From positions 30,938,001 through 31,002,000 of the forward strand of contig NC_046679.1 in assembly GCF_009870125.1 (NCBI RefSeq): DNA of 64,000 nucleotides. The letters are read 5' to 3'. The notes beneath the pieces were generated by a model that saw only the letters and a program-made list of their open reading frames with translations, searched no databases and had not been told where the DNA came from. This stretch comes from Drosophila pseudoobscura. Its lineage: Eukaryota > Arthropoda > Insecta > Diptera > Drosophilidae. Made by a program: the position numbers and the translations under genes. Below, piece after piece: positions 35,701 through 45,895 of the stretch (position 1 is its first letter; every line of letters starts with the position of its first letter).

Positions 35701-38239
35701 TTTATCTCGATTCTTTTTCTTTAGAGTAGTGGGGAGGGGAAAAGCTAGAACTAGAACTGGAAACTACCAGAAACTAAAAGAAAATATAAGCTTCAGCCTT
35801 GCACTAGAAAAATAGCAGAAAATAGAAGAAAAATTAAAAAACTAGAAAATTTAAACTTTAGGAAAGAAATACAATAGAATACCAAAAAATACTATCAAAT
35901 TGAAAGAAAATACCAAAAAAAATACCAGAAAATATACTGAAGAAATATAGAAAATTACTAAACGAATAGCAGAAGATCTTTGAAGGAATCAAAGAAAACC
36001 ATACCATAAAATGTTCAGAAATGTCAGAAAATAAAGTAAAGTTACAGAGAATACTGGGAAAATACCAGAAAATATAAAATAAAAATAAAAATACCAGAAC
36101 ATCTCTGAAGAAACCAGAAAATACTAGAAAAATACCAGAAATACTATCAAATTAACAGAAAATACTAAAAAAAACAGGAAATAAATATAATATATACATA
36201 CACAAATACTAGACATATACCAGAAAATACTAGAAACAAACTATACCAGAAATTACCAGAAAAATACTAGGAAACACCGAAAAGTAACAAGAATCCTAGG
36301 AAAATAGCAGAAAACTCGCAAATCTGTTGCTTTAAGAGGAGTAACATCCGTCGAGTCCGTTTTTAAAGATATAGAATAGCTAGGAACCAACCTGGAAGAT
36401 AGATATTTAATTTCTCATTAGATGAACTGTTTGCACCCAATCCCCAATTGGGGGTCTAATAGCAAGCCCCCCTCCAACCAGTAATTGCCATCATTTGTTT
36501 TTCCTTTTCGAAACAACAAACATCGAAACGTCGAATTGGCTAAAACGAAACAAATTGCTATGATAAAACTATTAAAACAACTATTTCCTTTTATATTTGC
36601 CTCTTTCTTTATTACCACCCGAAAAACCAACAACCAAAACTGTTTTCAAACGTGTACCACCACACCACAAATAAACAACAAAAACCAAACAAAATATATA
36701 TGCAAAAACCTTGCACCGAATCATCGCAAAACCACCACTCGACCGGGAATTGAATTGGAAAAATTGCAATGAAAATTAAATCGAAAATTAAATAAAATTT
36801 ACGCACATGCCAATGCGAATGCATTCAACACCACCCCGCCCCCTGAAACACCACCACCACCACCACCCACTGAACAACAAACCTGCTCGAACCAACCAAA
36901 AAAAAACCCATCGAACCACCATCGAACCACCATCGAACCCCTCATTTGTTTCATGTCAAACGGCATCGCAATTTCAACGCGGTGGCGGCCAACAGAAACC
37001 GCTAGTGCGCCATCCCGGCGATCCGCTGGCCCTCGAGAAGCGTCTCCAGTGCGAGGTGCATATGCAGGCACCCAAGCGACCCAATTGCTGCAAGACCTGG
37101 CTATCGAAATTCCCCACAAGGTAACTGAGATACATGGCATCGCCGCCCCCTACCCCCTGCCGCTGACAACCGGCCGGGCGGTAGGCAGTGGCGGGGTGCC
37201 TAGTAGATCTCTTGAAATATACTTTAGTTCTATCTGTGTGTTGTGCATATAGTAGTTGATGGATTTACTTTTTGATGTTGTGAACATGTGTACTACTACT
37301 ATTCTCTATTATATTCTCTTTTCACTAACTCTTGTTGACTTTTTTGCTATCACATCAAACAAAAACCAAAACAAAAACAACAACAATCTCTCAATACAGT
37401 CTCTCTCATTGATTCCGACTACTCCTGTGAAAAAAACACCCGAAAAATCTGCCGCTTGCTTGCCGTTTGTTAAACAACAACTTGAGTTCTTTTGCTCGCT
37501 GATCATTTTTGTTGCCAAAATTTTGAAGAAGAAAAAAAAAGTGAAGTAAAAAAAAGAAAAGTTTTAAATTTAAAAAAAAAAATGTACAAAAACTAAAAAA
37601 ATATATATATTCGTAAATTTTTAATTTCTTAAAAAGTGAACATTTTATTGCTTTTGTGACTTTTGAAATAATTTCTTGAGTGTGATTTGTTTGTTTTGAA
37701 AATCAATCAATCGAATGTTGTGTTGTAGATACAACCCCCCGTTTCCATCCCGCCCCCGAGAACCCCCGCTCCCGCCCTCTGTAGATACCACCACCCCCGC
37801 CGCTCACCCAAACCCCTTGCACTTATGATTTTCCAGCACGTCACACGCGCCCCACCTCGCCGCCACCGCCTCACACACAAACATTTTTAAAACAAACAAA
37901 TTATTTTGCCAAAAGACACAAATTTTGAAATGAGAAATGAAAATTTGAAACTGAAACAATTCGGAAACCAAAAAAAAAAAACAAAAAAAAAAACCAAAAA
38001 GAAAAAAATAAAACTGAAAAACCGAAAAAAAAGTAATCACAAATCAAATCAAAAAGCCAATCTTTAGATGATCAATTAATATATATTTTCTTCGTACTTG
38101 TTGAATATTTATCCAAAGACAATGTTCTAGATCGAAGAGAATCGATGTTATATCCCGGATCACCTTCCCGCTGGTCTTTGCCCTCTTCAACCTGGTCTAC
38201 TGGAGCACCTATCTCTTCAGGGAGGAGGAGGATGAGTAA
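22766..38239 (+). CDS. GluClalpha: Glutamate-gated chloride channel alpha (11 coding exons)
   Basis: Pentameric Cys-loop anion channel of neurons and muscle, gated by glutamate and the target of avermectins. Coding exons are 22766-22827, 23567-23679, one of three exon 3 versions, 29421-29490, 30055-30291, 30370-30504, 33703-33855, 34158-34322 (or 34337), 35567-35673, 36996-37120 and 38119-38239. All phases join, giving 451 aa (456 with the long exon 8). There is an N-terminal signal peptide (about 1-22), a Cys-loop C163-C177, and the second disulfide pair C222/C233 typical of glycine/glutamate receptors. M1 is about 246-267, followed by PAR (274-276), the anion-selectivity motif before M2. 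P299 in the M2-M3 linker is the residue changed in the known ivermectin-resistant fly mutant (P299S). M3 is about 306-328, and M4 lies in exon 11 near the C terminus. The protein matches the melanogaster protein as I remember it almost throughout. The fly transcript is known to be edited by Adar; editing sites cannot be read from genomic DNA alone. Confidence 0.97.
23995..24062 (+). CDS. GluClalpha: GluClalpha alternative exon 3a
   Basis: 68-nt exon with acceptor 'TTTATGCCAG' and donor 'GTAAGT'. It completes a split Asp codon and encodes [20 protein letters not shown] then IKM. It enters in phase 1 and ends on a complete ATG codon, so exon 4 starts cleanly at GAG. This segment lies early in the extracellular ligand-binding domain. 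Only one of 3a, 3b and 3c can be used, because joining two of them shifts the frame (68, 68 and 71 nt are all not divisible by 3). Confidence 0.93.
24681..24880 (+). repeat. ~50-bp 'TTGCCTACTTTTGGAGGGGTCG' type repeat, cluster 1
   Basis: Four adjacent units each start with 'GTTGCCT.CTTTT' followed by 'GGAGGGGTCG' or a variant, then 'ACCATAAATAAG' and a T/A-rich tail. It lies upstream of exon 3b. The same unit is found again at 25,796-25,935. Confidence 0.7.
25796..25935 (+). repeat. ~50-bp repeat, cluster 2
   Basis: Three units of 'TTGCCTGCTTTT.GGGGGCCG' with 'CATAAA.AAT.TACA' tails end about 120 bp before exon 3b. The layout matches cluster 1, so the two clusters are likely one dispersed repeat family, or one array split by later insertion. 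Confidence 0.65.
26055..26122 (+). CDS. GluClalpha: GluClalpha alternative exon 3b
   Basis: 68-nt exon with acceptor 'CTACCCTCCAG' and donor 'GTAAGT', encoding [20 protein letters not shown] then VTM. It has the same phase and length as 3a and shares the first 15 nt of coding sequence with it exactly. It lies in an intronic stretch flanked on the 5' side by a ~50-bp tandem repeat. Confidence 0.93.
27776..27846 (+). CDS. GluClalpha: GluClalpha alternative exon 3c
   Basis: 71-nt exon with acceptor 'GGATTCTTGTAG' and donor 'GTGAGT', encoding [20 protein letters not shown] then DYKM. It is one codon longer than 3a/3b and replaces DGPAVVR with ANLATMVK, keeping the downstream 'RSISKIDD' core. The mismatch with 3a/3b is concentrated in the first half. 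Three exon 3 forms are known from other insects such as housefly and silkworm, which supports this being a genuine alternative exon. Confidence 0.9.
27847..29420 (+). other. Intron between exon 3c and exon 4
   Basis: Noncoding, AT-rich. It contains (CT)n at about 28,162-28,184 and several A-runs. The acceptor 'TTCGCCCTGCAG' at 29,409-29,420 serves whichever exon 3 is chosen. Open frames here are short and unrelated to known proteins. Confidence 0.6.
29500..29945 (+). repeat. 'AAATACCAGAAAATACTAG' low-complexity field (intron 4)
   Basis: Degenerate repetition of 'AAATACCAGAAAATACTAGA' and shorter variants fills most of the intron between exons 4 and 5. The same sequence type recurs at 35,740-36,310, 48,000-48,380 and 52,200-52,380. 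Confidence 0.65.
30505..33702 (+). other. Intron 6 of GluClalpha
   Basis: A 3.2-kb intron with donor 'GTACGT' and acceptor 'TATACTCATAG'. It contains a CTCTAC run at about 30,564-30,610, GTATCTAT repeats at about 30,625-30,650, (CA)n at about 30,820-30,844, the inverted third copy of dispersed repeat family 1, and an ACCAAAA/AACCAGA-rich run at about 32,680-32,830. No gene is seen within it. Confidence 0.65.
31513..32301 (-). mobile_element. Putative non-autonomous TIR element carrying repeat family 1, copy 3
   Basis: 'TACTAGAGTGCCCTGCATGA' (31,513-31,532) and 'TCATGCAGGGCTCTAGTA' (32,284-32,301) are inverted relative to each other, with one extra base in the left copy. Between them, about 31,740-32,215 is the reverse complement of the family seen at 4.7-5.2 kb and 20.0-20.9 kb. 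It carries no transposase frame. The target-site duplication is not clear, so the outer limits are provisional. An alternative reading is that the inverted ends belong to a separate older insertion. Confidence 0.55.
34322..34338 (+). promoter_or_regulatory. GluClalpha: Two alternative donors of GluClalpha exon 8
   Basis: The short donor after 34,322 is 'GTTCGA', a weak site. The long donor after 34,337 is 'GTAATT'. Both leave phase 1 and join exon 9 ('AC ATG CAT') in frame. The short form reads ARS-D-MHK and the long form ARS-GSNKSN-MHK, a difference of five residues in the M3-M4 intracellular loop. I remember both forms being described for melanogaster transcripts (SGSNKAN insert). Confidence 0.8.
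34338..35566 (+). other. Intron 8 of GluClalpha
   Basis: About 1.2 kb of AT-rich noncoding DNA with (GT)n at about 35,388-35,411 and CATC repeats near 34,945-34,975. The acceptor 'GATCGGGCCGCAG' ends at 35,566. I see nothing else in it. Confidence 0.6.
35740..36310 (+). repeat. 'ACCAGAAAATACTAG' low-complexity field (intron 9)
   Basis: This is the same degenerate 'AAATACCAGAAAATACTAGAAA' sequence as in intron 4. It fills about half of the intron between exons 9 and 10, and the rest of that intron (36,311-36,995) is unremarkable A/C-rich DNA. Confidence 0.65.
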
Positions 38240-41200
38240 ATGCCGTTGCCAATACTTAAATTTAAATTTAATTACTTGATACGATTACAAAAAAAACTTA
38301 CCAAAAACGAAACAGCAAAAAAAAAATACCAAACAGCAAAATGTAACCGAAAAACACATGAAAAATGTGATGTACTAACCTATTCTTTCAATTCTTTTTC
38401 CATTCTTTCCACAAACTAACTTTTGGTTCCCATTTGGATTCATTTGTCATGCTCTTTTTGTGTTGCGTTTTGTGTTTTCCAAACTGATTTGTTGTGAACA
38501 AACTTCAAATGAAAAAGGACCTTCTAAGGACCGCCCACGGCTATGTAGAATCCAAACGTGAGACAGAGAGAGAGAACGAGGGGCATGCCCCCGCAAAGAA
38601 CAGAGACAGAATCAGAGTTATAGGCAAGGCTTCGAGGCACTTCCATTAAAGATTTAAATGATAATTCGATTGAGGATGATGGAAAAAATTATAAAGTTAA
38701 TTCTTAAGCTCAATTGATGATCCAAAAGTGTGACTGCATAGTAGTTAATGTTATTAATAATTATATAAAACAAAAACCAAAAAAACACAAACACAACACG
38801 ACACACACACCCTGAAACAACAATTGTTTTGAGTTAGACTAGTTGAAAATCAATTTAAAAAAAAATTAAAATTAAATTTAAATTTAACAAAAAAAACAAA
38901 AAAATTACACACAATTGATTTGTACTTAAAACGAAATTTCTTAAGTTTAGCCCTAAATCCGTTAATCCAAGGATCCTGAGGTCGTACACCAACGACCATC
39001 TTTTGTACATACGAATGAATATTAATATGAATACGAATAAGTTTTAAGCGAAAAAAAAAAAACCAAAAATCTCTAGTTTAAAAACAAAATTCGAATTGTA
39101 TAAAGAGCATTGTGTAGATATTTACTAAGTTTAGTCGATAAACCCGAAACGGCGGAAGCCAAGCGAACAAAAACTCTAGGTAAAAAATTCCAATCAATTA
39201 TATGTTCATTCATCGAAAAGAAGCTATCGAATAAAACAATCGTAGGAAGAAAATCCTCTGCAAAGCACACACTCAGAAAAGAAACAAAAACCTAAAAAAC
39301 CAAGAAGTATGTTTATTTATTAAAGAGCTAAAAAAACAGATATGGTAAAAAATGGTGGGTATTTTTTGCATCCGTTTTTTCCTAGAATTCCTAGAATTAT
39401 ACTTTAAAAGCCTGCTTTCGAGTTTTGAGCATTTGTTTAAGTAGTTTTACAATATATTGAATATTAAAAAAAGCAATTTTAAAGGGAATACTCGTAGTCC
39501 CGAATTCTTATTTGATTTAAAAATTAGACTTTTATTACATTTCCCTTATGTATTGTGGGTCCCAAGCAGCTGGCTCCCCTTTTTAGATATAGTTTATTTC
39601 CCCTTTTTCCTTAAGTAGAGTTACTAATACAAGAATATATAACAACTAAAACCAATTAAAAAACAGACAATACAAATACGTAATCGAATATCGAATCGAT
39701 ATATAGAGCCACCACTACCATATAGAGAGAGTTCTTTGCCAATAATCCAAAAAATTAACAACCAAATTTTTTTGGTTATTTAAGTGCCTTTTTTCATACG
39801 AATAAACACTTCCAGAACATCCTCCCTCTGCCACCCAGCCCCGCCCTCTGCCACCTCTTCGATGCACAAACAGCTTTAACTTTTAGCGAACAAAAAAAAA
39901 TACTAAAAATACTAACAAAAGTACTAACTGAATTCTACATAGCAACAATAACAACAAACAAACAAAACAAACCAAAAAAAAAAAAATACAGCCAGTAAAA
40001 CACTTAAAAAAATTTCAACTAAAACCAAAATTTCTTTGTAATTTTTGTAGTTTTTATAAATATTTGTTATTTTGAAAGCTTGTTTCACATTTGATTTTAT
40101 TCCTAAGTTGTTTGGAAATGCTTTTCGATCACTTTTGCTTTGAATATCATTTCGATAACTAAAAGGTAAGAAGAGAAATTAGAAAATTACCAACTAAAGA
40201 AAACCAAAAATGAAAATCAAAAATCAATGAAAGATTACAAATAAACAACTTGTGCTAATATTAAAGAAAGAAAAAAACACTACACACAAAAAAGCACCCA
40301 TGCATAATAATTGTTGTCATTAAAAAAAACAAAAAAACATAAGCATACAAAAACTTAAATGTAAAAGGAAAAATTCTAAATAAATCGATGAATCGATAAA
40401 AATCGATCATCGATCACTTTCGTTAAGTCGATAACATATTGATAGATGCATACATGTTGTAAAAGTTGTGCCAAAAACATTAGTCGAAAGAGTATCGAAG
40501 ATGAATCGATAGCTAGTAAATAAATACTCGTACAGCGATAACGGCGAACGAAAAACTATAGCGATAGTTGTAATGTAAATGAATAGCTACTAATAGCTAG
40601 CGAAGAAGATCGATCAAAACGATCATCGACGATAACGATAACAAACGATAACTATAGCGATAGTCGTAATGTAAATGAAAAAGCTATTGAACATACAGGG
40701 TTTTTAAATGATAGCATATAAATGTTGAAGCAAGAAGAATAGAAGAAATACTAGAGGAAAGACGACACGACAACACGACAACACGACACCACAATGTTAT
40801 CGATACAATATATCGATCGAAGTAAGAAAGTATAAAGATGAACAATTAGGCATTTATTTATAGTGGGGGTTCCATGGATTGGGGGGTACTTTGGTTGTGT
40901 GCTGCTTTCAGTTTAGTCGATTCTTCGGATTTTGTCAATTATCATTTACGTATTTCCAATAGGCAAATTGTTCAGCAGCGCGGCAGTCCAATCGATAGCA
41001 CACAGATTGTAAATACGAGGCAACTTTAGACTTGAATGTTTTGGAGTAATAGATGGAATAACAGAAAAGCGAATTAACGGGAAAAAAACCGACGTATAGA
41101 TGATAAGATTAATGTATGGTTTTAGATACTAAGGAAAAGGGTCATTAAACAATACTAACAAAAACAGAAGAAAGAAAGAAAGAGAGAAAGGAAAACCTAC

Positions 41201-42400
41201 CACTGAAGGCCACTCATTCACACAGCAATCGACACTACCCAACACTAACCAACACTTTCCCACACTGAAATGTTTAATCTTTGCAACACACAAAAATCGA
41301 ACTCGAAATCGAATCTAATCGCTGCACAGAAATCCCAAGTGAAAACTTTAGATAAAGATCATATGACACATATCTTCCAATAAAGAACTTCTTGGCCGAG
41401 AAGCGAAGTTCTCTAACAATCAAAATGACACGAAAACAAAAAAAAGAGATATTGTAAATACCAACAAAGACAACAAGAAATACCAATCAGAAAGAAGAAC
41501 AAAATCACCTTACTTTATAGAGCTCTAAGTGGACGAAAAGCGCACAGAACACACATTTACAGCCAACAAAAATTATAGCAACAAATTGTATAAGAAAAAC
41601 CACTTTCACACACACACACACACCCACAACACACACACACAAATGTAGTCTTAAGATCGGAAAACATGAATTTTGCTCTAGTGCATCCCCCTAAAAAGGA
41701 AAATCCAGGTAAATAGTAGGGAAAGCCAGAAGGAGAGAAAAAAGTTAAACAGAAAACCAAACAAAAAAGGAAAGCAAATCAAACCCAAAAGCGAACAAAA
41801 TCAGTAGAATAATTATACAAAAAAAAGAAACAAACAAAACAAAAAATAGTTGAAAATAATTGTTGTCGACCCGCGAAGAAAAGCAAAAGAAAAATGCAAA
41901 ATGCAAAAGAAAAACGCCAGAAAATTGTGTAAGACCCCTCCCCCCAAAAGGAATACAAGAATAAAAGATGTTTGTGAAATGTTTATAAATAAAAATGAAA
42001 CCAAAAGAAATATGAGAGAAAAATACAAAGAAAGAGTTTTTTAATAAGTGGAAAAGAAGAAAAAACAAAAATTGTAAGTAAAATCGAACCGATGGGCGGT
42101 ACTGCATAACGCGTGACATGTCTTAGCGCTTCTATTATGGAAAAGAAAGAGAATCTTAGACTCCTGGACCTCCTAGAACAACTCCTTCAACAGAGTGCTC
42201 AAAAAGTTTTCAATGTAGAAATTTTAAATAAAATCGAGCCGATGGGCGCTGATGCAGGACGCGTGGTGCTAGTAAACTAAGTGATAGTCGTATTTTCAGA
42301 AAAGGACAAAGACTTAGCATAAGCACGCCTACTTTTTACTAAAAATTGTCACCGAGGGGCGCTGCTGCATGTACAATCTTGCAATTTTTTCTATCAAATA
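38240..42400 (+). other. GluClalpha 3' region and spacer to the enzyme cluster
   Basis: AT-rich with many A-runs and no supportable open frame. The 3' UTR of GluClalpha must start here. Several AATAAA hexamers are present (for example 39,801-39,806), so the cleavage site cannot be fixed. A dense group of ATCGAT motifs lies at 40,380-40,860. A short repeated motif 'CCGATGGGCGCTGATGCA' appears at about 42,090, 42,240 and 42,350, just before the 3' end of gene A. Confidence 0.5.
40380..40860. promoter_or_regulatory. Cluster of ATCGAT / TATCGATA motifs
   Basis: Contains many ATCGAT or CGATAA words, a perfect TATCGATA (40,799-40,806, the DREF/DRE palindrome), and a duplicated ~55-bp block, 'ACTATAGCGATAGT.GTAATG', at about 40,553 and 40,652. 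DREF and BEAF-32 bind CGATA-type clusters at domain boundaries in flies. A boundary role between GluClalpha and the enzyme cluster is only inferred. Confidence 0.35.
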
Positions 42401-42406
42401 TCAGAT

Positions 42407-42412
42407 TTTATT
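42407..42412 (-). terminator. Poly(A) signal of gene A
   Basis: AATAAA on the minus strand, 23 nt beyond the stop codon of gene A, implying a very short 3' UTR. No other AATAAA lies close by on that strand. Confidence 0.55.
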
Positions 42413-42434
42413 CAAAAAGAAAAGATCTCCCCTT

Positions 42435-44180
42435 CTACTGTCTCTCTTTGACCTCCAAAAAGTAGTCTTTGGTGGCCTTTCGATTCGTTTTGCCATTGGG
42501 ACTCCGTATGAGATCCTCCACAATGATGGCACCTTCGTGCAAATGCTTGTACTTGGAATCTGTGCGCTCCTTCACATAGTCCTCAACGTCCTGAGCGTTG
42601 AGTTCAGTTCCTTGTTTCTTCACCACAGCGGCAGCAGCCTTGTCCCCGTACACCTGATCCCAGACGCCAAAGACACAGACCTCGGCGACGTCTGGCATTT
42701 CGGAGATGATCGTTTCGATGTCATTCGGATAGTACATGATGTTCTGGTACTTCAGCATGTCCTTTTTCCGCTCCACAATGTACAGGAAGCCATCCTGATC
42801 AAAGTATCCTAGATCCCCCGTGTGGAACCACATCTGAGGGTCACGCATTTTACGAGTCTCCTGTGGGTTTCCATAATATCCTGCCCAATACTGGCCATTA
42901 CGGATGCATACCTCTCCAAGCTCATTGGGACCCAGGGATTTGCCCTCCTCGCTGATAATCTTTGCCTTCAAGCCTGGGACCACTCTTCCCACCGAGTTGG
43001 GCTTCTCGTCAAAGTGATAGTTAATGGTACCCATGGCTCCCAGTTCCGTGAATCCATACATGAAGTTCAGACAGTCGCTGCTCAAGCGACTTCTGATCTG
43101 TTTCTGGGTCTCCACCGAAGAGCGTCCACCTCCAAAAACGAATTGACGGATGCTCGACAAGTCGGCGCCTTCAAACTCAGGACAATTTGCCATTTGCGCC
43201 ATCTGTGAGGGTCCCTGTATGAGCCAGGTAATCTTGTACTCCTCTATGAGCCGCATCATGTGGACAGGATCGAAGACATTGTCTGCGATAATCCTCGTAG
43301 TGCTGAAAATTCCAGATGTTATTGTTGTCAAGAGGCCAGTGATCCAATCGAGGGTGTTGTGGCAATACTGGATATCCGAGGTGGTGAGGGAGCTGCAAAA
43401 CAAAGGGAAACCAATCAGAAATCTACAGACACTTCTCCAGATCTAGATCTACTCACTAGCTCCCCATAAGAATCTGGCGACTGTTCGTGATGGTCACCGC
43501 CTTGGGGATGCCCGTGGTGCCCGAGGAGCAGAGTATCGCCAGGGTCTGATCGATGCCCTGCTCCAGTCGCACGGGCCGAAAGTTCTCCTCGATGGGGGAT
43601 GAGAGTATCTGCTCGATGGGTGTCGATCCACCCTCCGGATGGTTCCGCATCGTAACGATCTCCACATCCTCCATACCCCGTGTGGCATCTCTCACTTTCT
43701 CGTACTCGTCTCCGTCGCAGAAGATCATCCGTGGGTGTGTGATGGAAAAGAGCTTCTCGATGGTGCCCCGATCGTAGGCGATATTCAGCGAGTGGAAGGC
43801 GATGCCGTTGAAGAAGCAGCCATACGCGACGGCAGGGATATGGCTGGTATTCCTGGCTATAATCCCCACGATGTCAGACTGGAGGAGACCCTTCGATCGC
43901 ATATACGAGGCCACGCGCATCGCATTCGAGTGGAGCTCCTCTCGGATGAGGATTGTCTCCTCTGTGGTGGATATCTGGAAGATACAAACACATGTATCTC
44001 TCTCTTGTGGGATAGATGGATGTAACAGATACTCACTTGGGCAATCAGCTTTGGATGCCTCCGCATCTCATGGAAGATAATCTCCCCAATGGACAGATCC
44101 GGGGCAAAGTACTCTTCGATCTCCGATCCACTCCAGATCTTGAGATCTGCATCGTAGGAGTTTGCTAGGACGTAAGGCAT
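42435..44180 (-). CDS. Acyl-CoA synthetase / luciferase-like enzyme (gene A)
   Basis: Member of the ANL (acyl-CoA synthetase, NRPS adenylation, luciferase) superfamily, which activates a carboxylate with ATP to an acyl-adenylate and then transfers it, usually to CoA. Exons on the minus strand are 44180-44037, 43974-43457 and 43392-42435, giving 539 aa. Introns are 62 and 64 nt with consensus sites. Motifs: P-loop SSGTTGIPK at 198-206, YGFTE at 333-337, TGD at 412-414, VERKKDMLKYQ hinge around 427, and the catalytic lysine K522 in GKTNRK. The C terminus is KERQ, without a peroxisomal SKL-type signal, so a cytosolic location is likely. The substrate cannot be told. The 5' two thirds of exons 1-2 is almost identical to gene C (see conversion tract). 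Confidence 0.96.
43487..44147 (-). other. Gene-conversion tract, gene A partner
   Basis: This 661-bp segment (end of exon 1, all of intron 1, nearly all of exon 2) matches 49,168-49,828 of gene C with about six mismatches by eye and no indels. One of the mismatches is in the intron. Immediately outside it the two genes differ strongly. Confidence 0.9.
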
Positions 44181-44215
44181 TCCGTGCGTGCACTTTTCTT
44201 GGCTCTCAACTGTTT

Positions 44216-44258
44216 TACTGAACTGTTAATAGATCCCGAGTGCCGAGGCTCTTTTATA
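44216..44258 (-). promoter_or_regulatory. Core promoter of gene A (TATA + Inr-like)
   Basis: TATAAAAG on the minus strand at 44,258-44,251 and an Inr-like TTCAGTA near 44,222-44,216, about 39 nt apart, which is slightly longer than usual. The start codon follows about 40 nt later. A CAGTTG at about 44,205-44,210 is an alternative start site. Confidence 0.65.
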
Positions 44259-44259
44259 C

Positions 44260-45830
44260 CCAAATAATAACAAAAAAAAAACCAAGAGATACGTAATCCC
44301 ACAGATTGCAACGTAACGGAAGATAGGGGACTGGTCCAAAGTCAAGGCTTCGCTTCTTTCACCATTTCTGTTTACGAAGTTAACATCACATCACAACAAA
44401 GTTCTGGGAATGGAAAATTATGAAGATAAATCCGCGGTAATGCTCGTAAAAAAGTCATGGGTCCCGTGCTCCGAAAAAACAGGTCATATTCTGCATTTGC
44501 TTATCGCATTACATGTTGGGAATCCAAGTCCAACTTTCTGCGATATCATTCTTATACGTAGGCATCTATGTATGTATATTGTATCTGGTATCTGCGGGGG
44601 AGCAGCGTTTACGGCATGACAATCGTATCTCTGTTGGAGATTGTGGGGCTATCTATAAAATTGCGATGCTCTGCAATAAAGTATTAGGAAAAGGTCTGAT
44701 AACGTGCAAGTATCTAAAGATATGGATATTTAAGGGTATCTATTGATTGATTCGCTTGTAAGAATATCTTCTCTATGTTTTATTGGATATTTTGTGAAGA
44801 TATGCTTGAACATATGATCAAAATTGGACACCCTGCAATGATGAGCAAGGTACGACTTTTCCTCAAGCGAATTCTTATACAAATTATAAATAACTATGAA
44901 TGTGGAAGCCCTGGGGTGCGAGGAGAATGCCAACCGACCTACCTTCCAGTTCGTTCGAGTCTTTTATGGATAAAGATGCAGAGCCTAGTGAATGAATTCT
45001 ACTGAAAATCCTATGAAAAACACTTGTATATTCAAAAAAGAGGGGGTACACAGGCTTCCAATTCCTCACCTCTCATAAATATACACCTCGTTGTACATTA
45101 CATGGGTCGCAATGCCCCGACCCTCTTTGATACCCTGCAAATTGACCCCAACCTCATTTCCCATACATGTTGCCAAGAAAAAATGGTGCTGCGCAACATA
45201 TACTTTTGCTGCGAATATCAGAATGAGAATATGTTGCAGTAGAATGTTGCAAAATTGTGGTTTTCAGGTTTCATTTATTGCCGCTTTCTAGTGGCGCCGT
45301 AACTTTAAAATTTTTTCAGCAAAAAGGCGCCAGGCTCCGCTTAGTTCCAAAGTGAAGCAATAGACGGCGCCACTGGTGCCAAAGGAAATTTATTAAAAAG
45401 TGGATTTAAATTCAAATAATTAAAAAAAAAATATATAAAAAAATGATTGATAAACAAAATAAATCTAGAAAAATATTTAAAAATATTTCACAAAATATAC
45501 TACCCAAGCATTCCCCAAAATAAGCAAGAAAACACCTTCTTCTTGAGATTCTATCAATACTGAAGATACAAACTCCCCTAAAACTCCCTAAGACACCTTT
45601 TAACCCCCCAAAAGACAATTATTTATTCAATAAACGCCTGATCTGAACCATTACACAACTTTGTATGAATAATCATCTGATCATTGGATGCTGTGCTGAC
45701 AGCAACAAAAAAAGATACATCTCGTGTCAAGCGAAAGCGTTTTGTCGTCGAAATACTTATATCCGGACACTTTAACTGCTGCTAAATTGCCGAGACCCGT
45801 CTAATTCCGATTCCATTGCCAATTTTGCGT
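44260..45830. other. Divergent intergenic region between genes A and B
   Basis: No gene seen. It contains scattered 'GTATCT' words and, at 45,289-45,374, an inverted pair of 'AGTGGCGCC' sites. The promoters of A (minus) and B (plus) lie at its two ends. Confidence 0.5.
45289..45374. promoter_or_regulatory. Convergent pair of CTCF-like sites
   Basis: 'TAGTGGCGCCGT' (45,289-45,300) and 'ACGGCGCCACT' (45,364-45,374) are inverted copies about 63 bp apart, with 'AAAGGCGCCAGG' between them. Fly CTCF prefers cores of the AGGTGGCGC type, and the flank 'CTAGTGGCGCC' is close to it. Alternatively these are the ends of a tiny fold-back element. Confidence 0.35.
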
Positions 45831-45834
45831 GACC

Positions 45835-45872
45835 TTTAAATAGGAGCCGCTGCCGGGCAGCCTCTGCCAGTT
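45835..45872 (+). promoter_or_regulatory. Core promoter of gene B
   Basis: TTTAAATA at 45,835-45,842 and an Inr-like CCAGTT at 45,867-45,872 with A about 34 nt downstream of the TATA start. The start codon at 45,896 leaves a short 5' UTR of about 27 nt. Confidence 0.6.
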
Positions 45873-45895
45873 GCGATCCAAATTTTGAATGAAAA

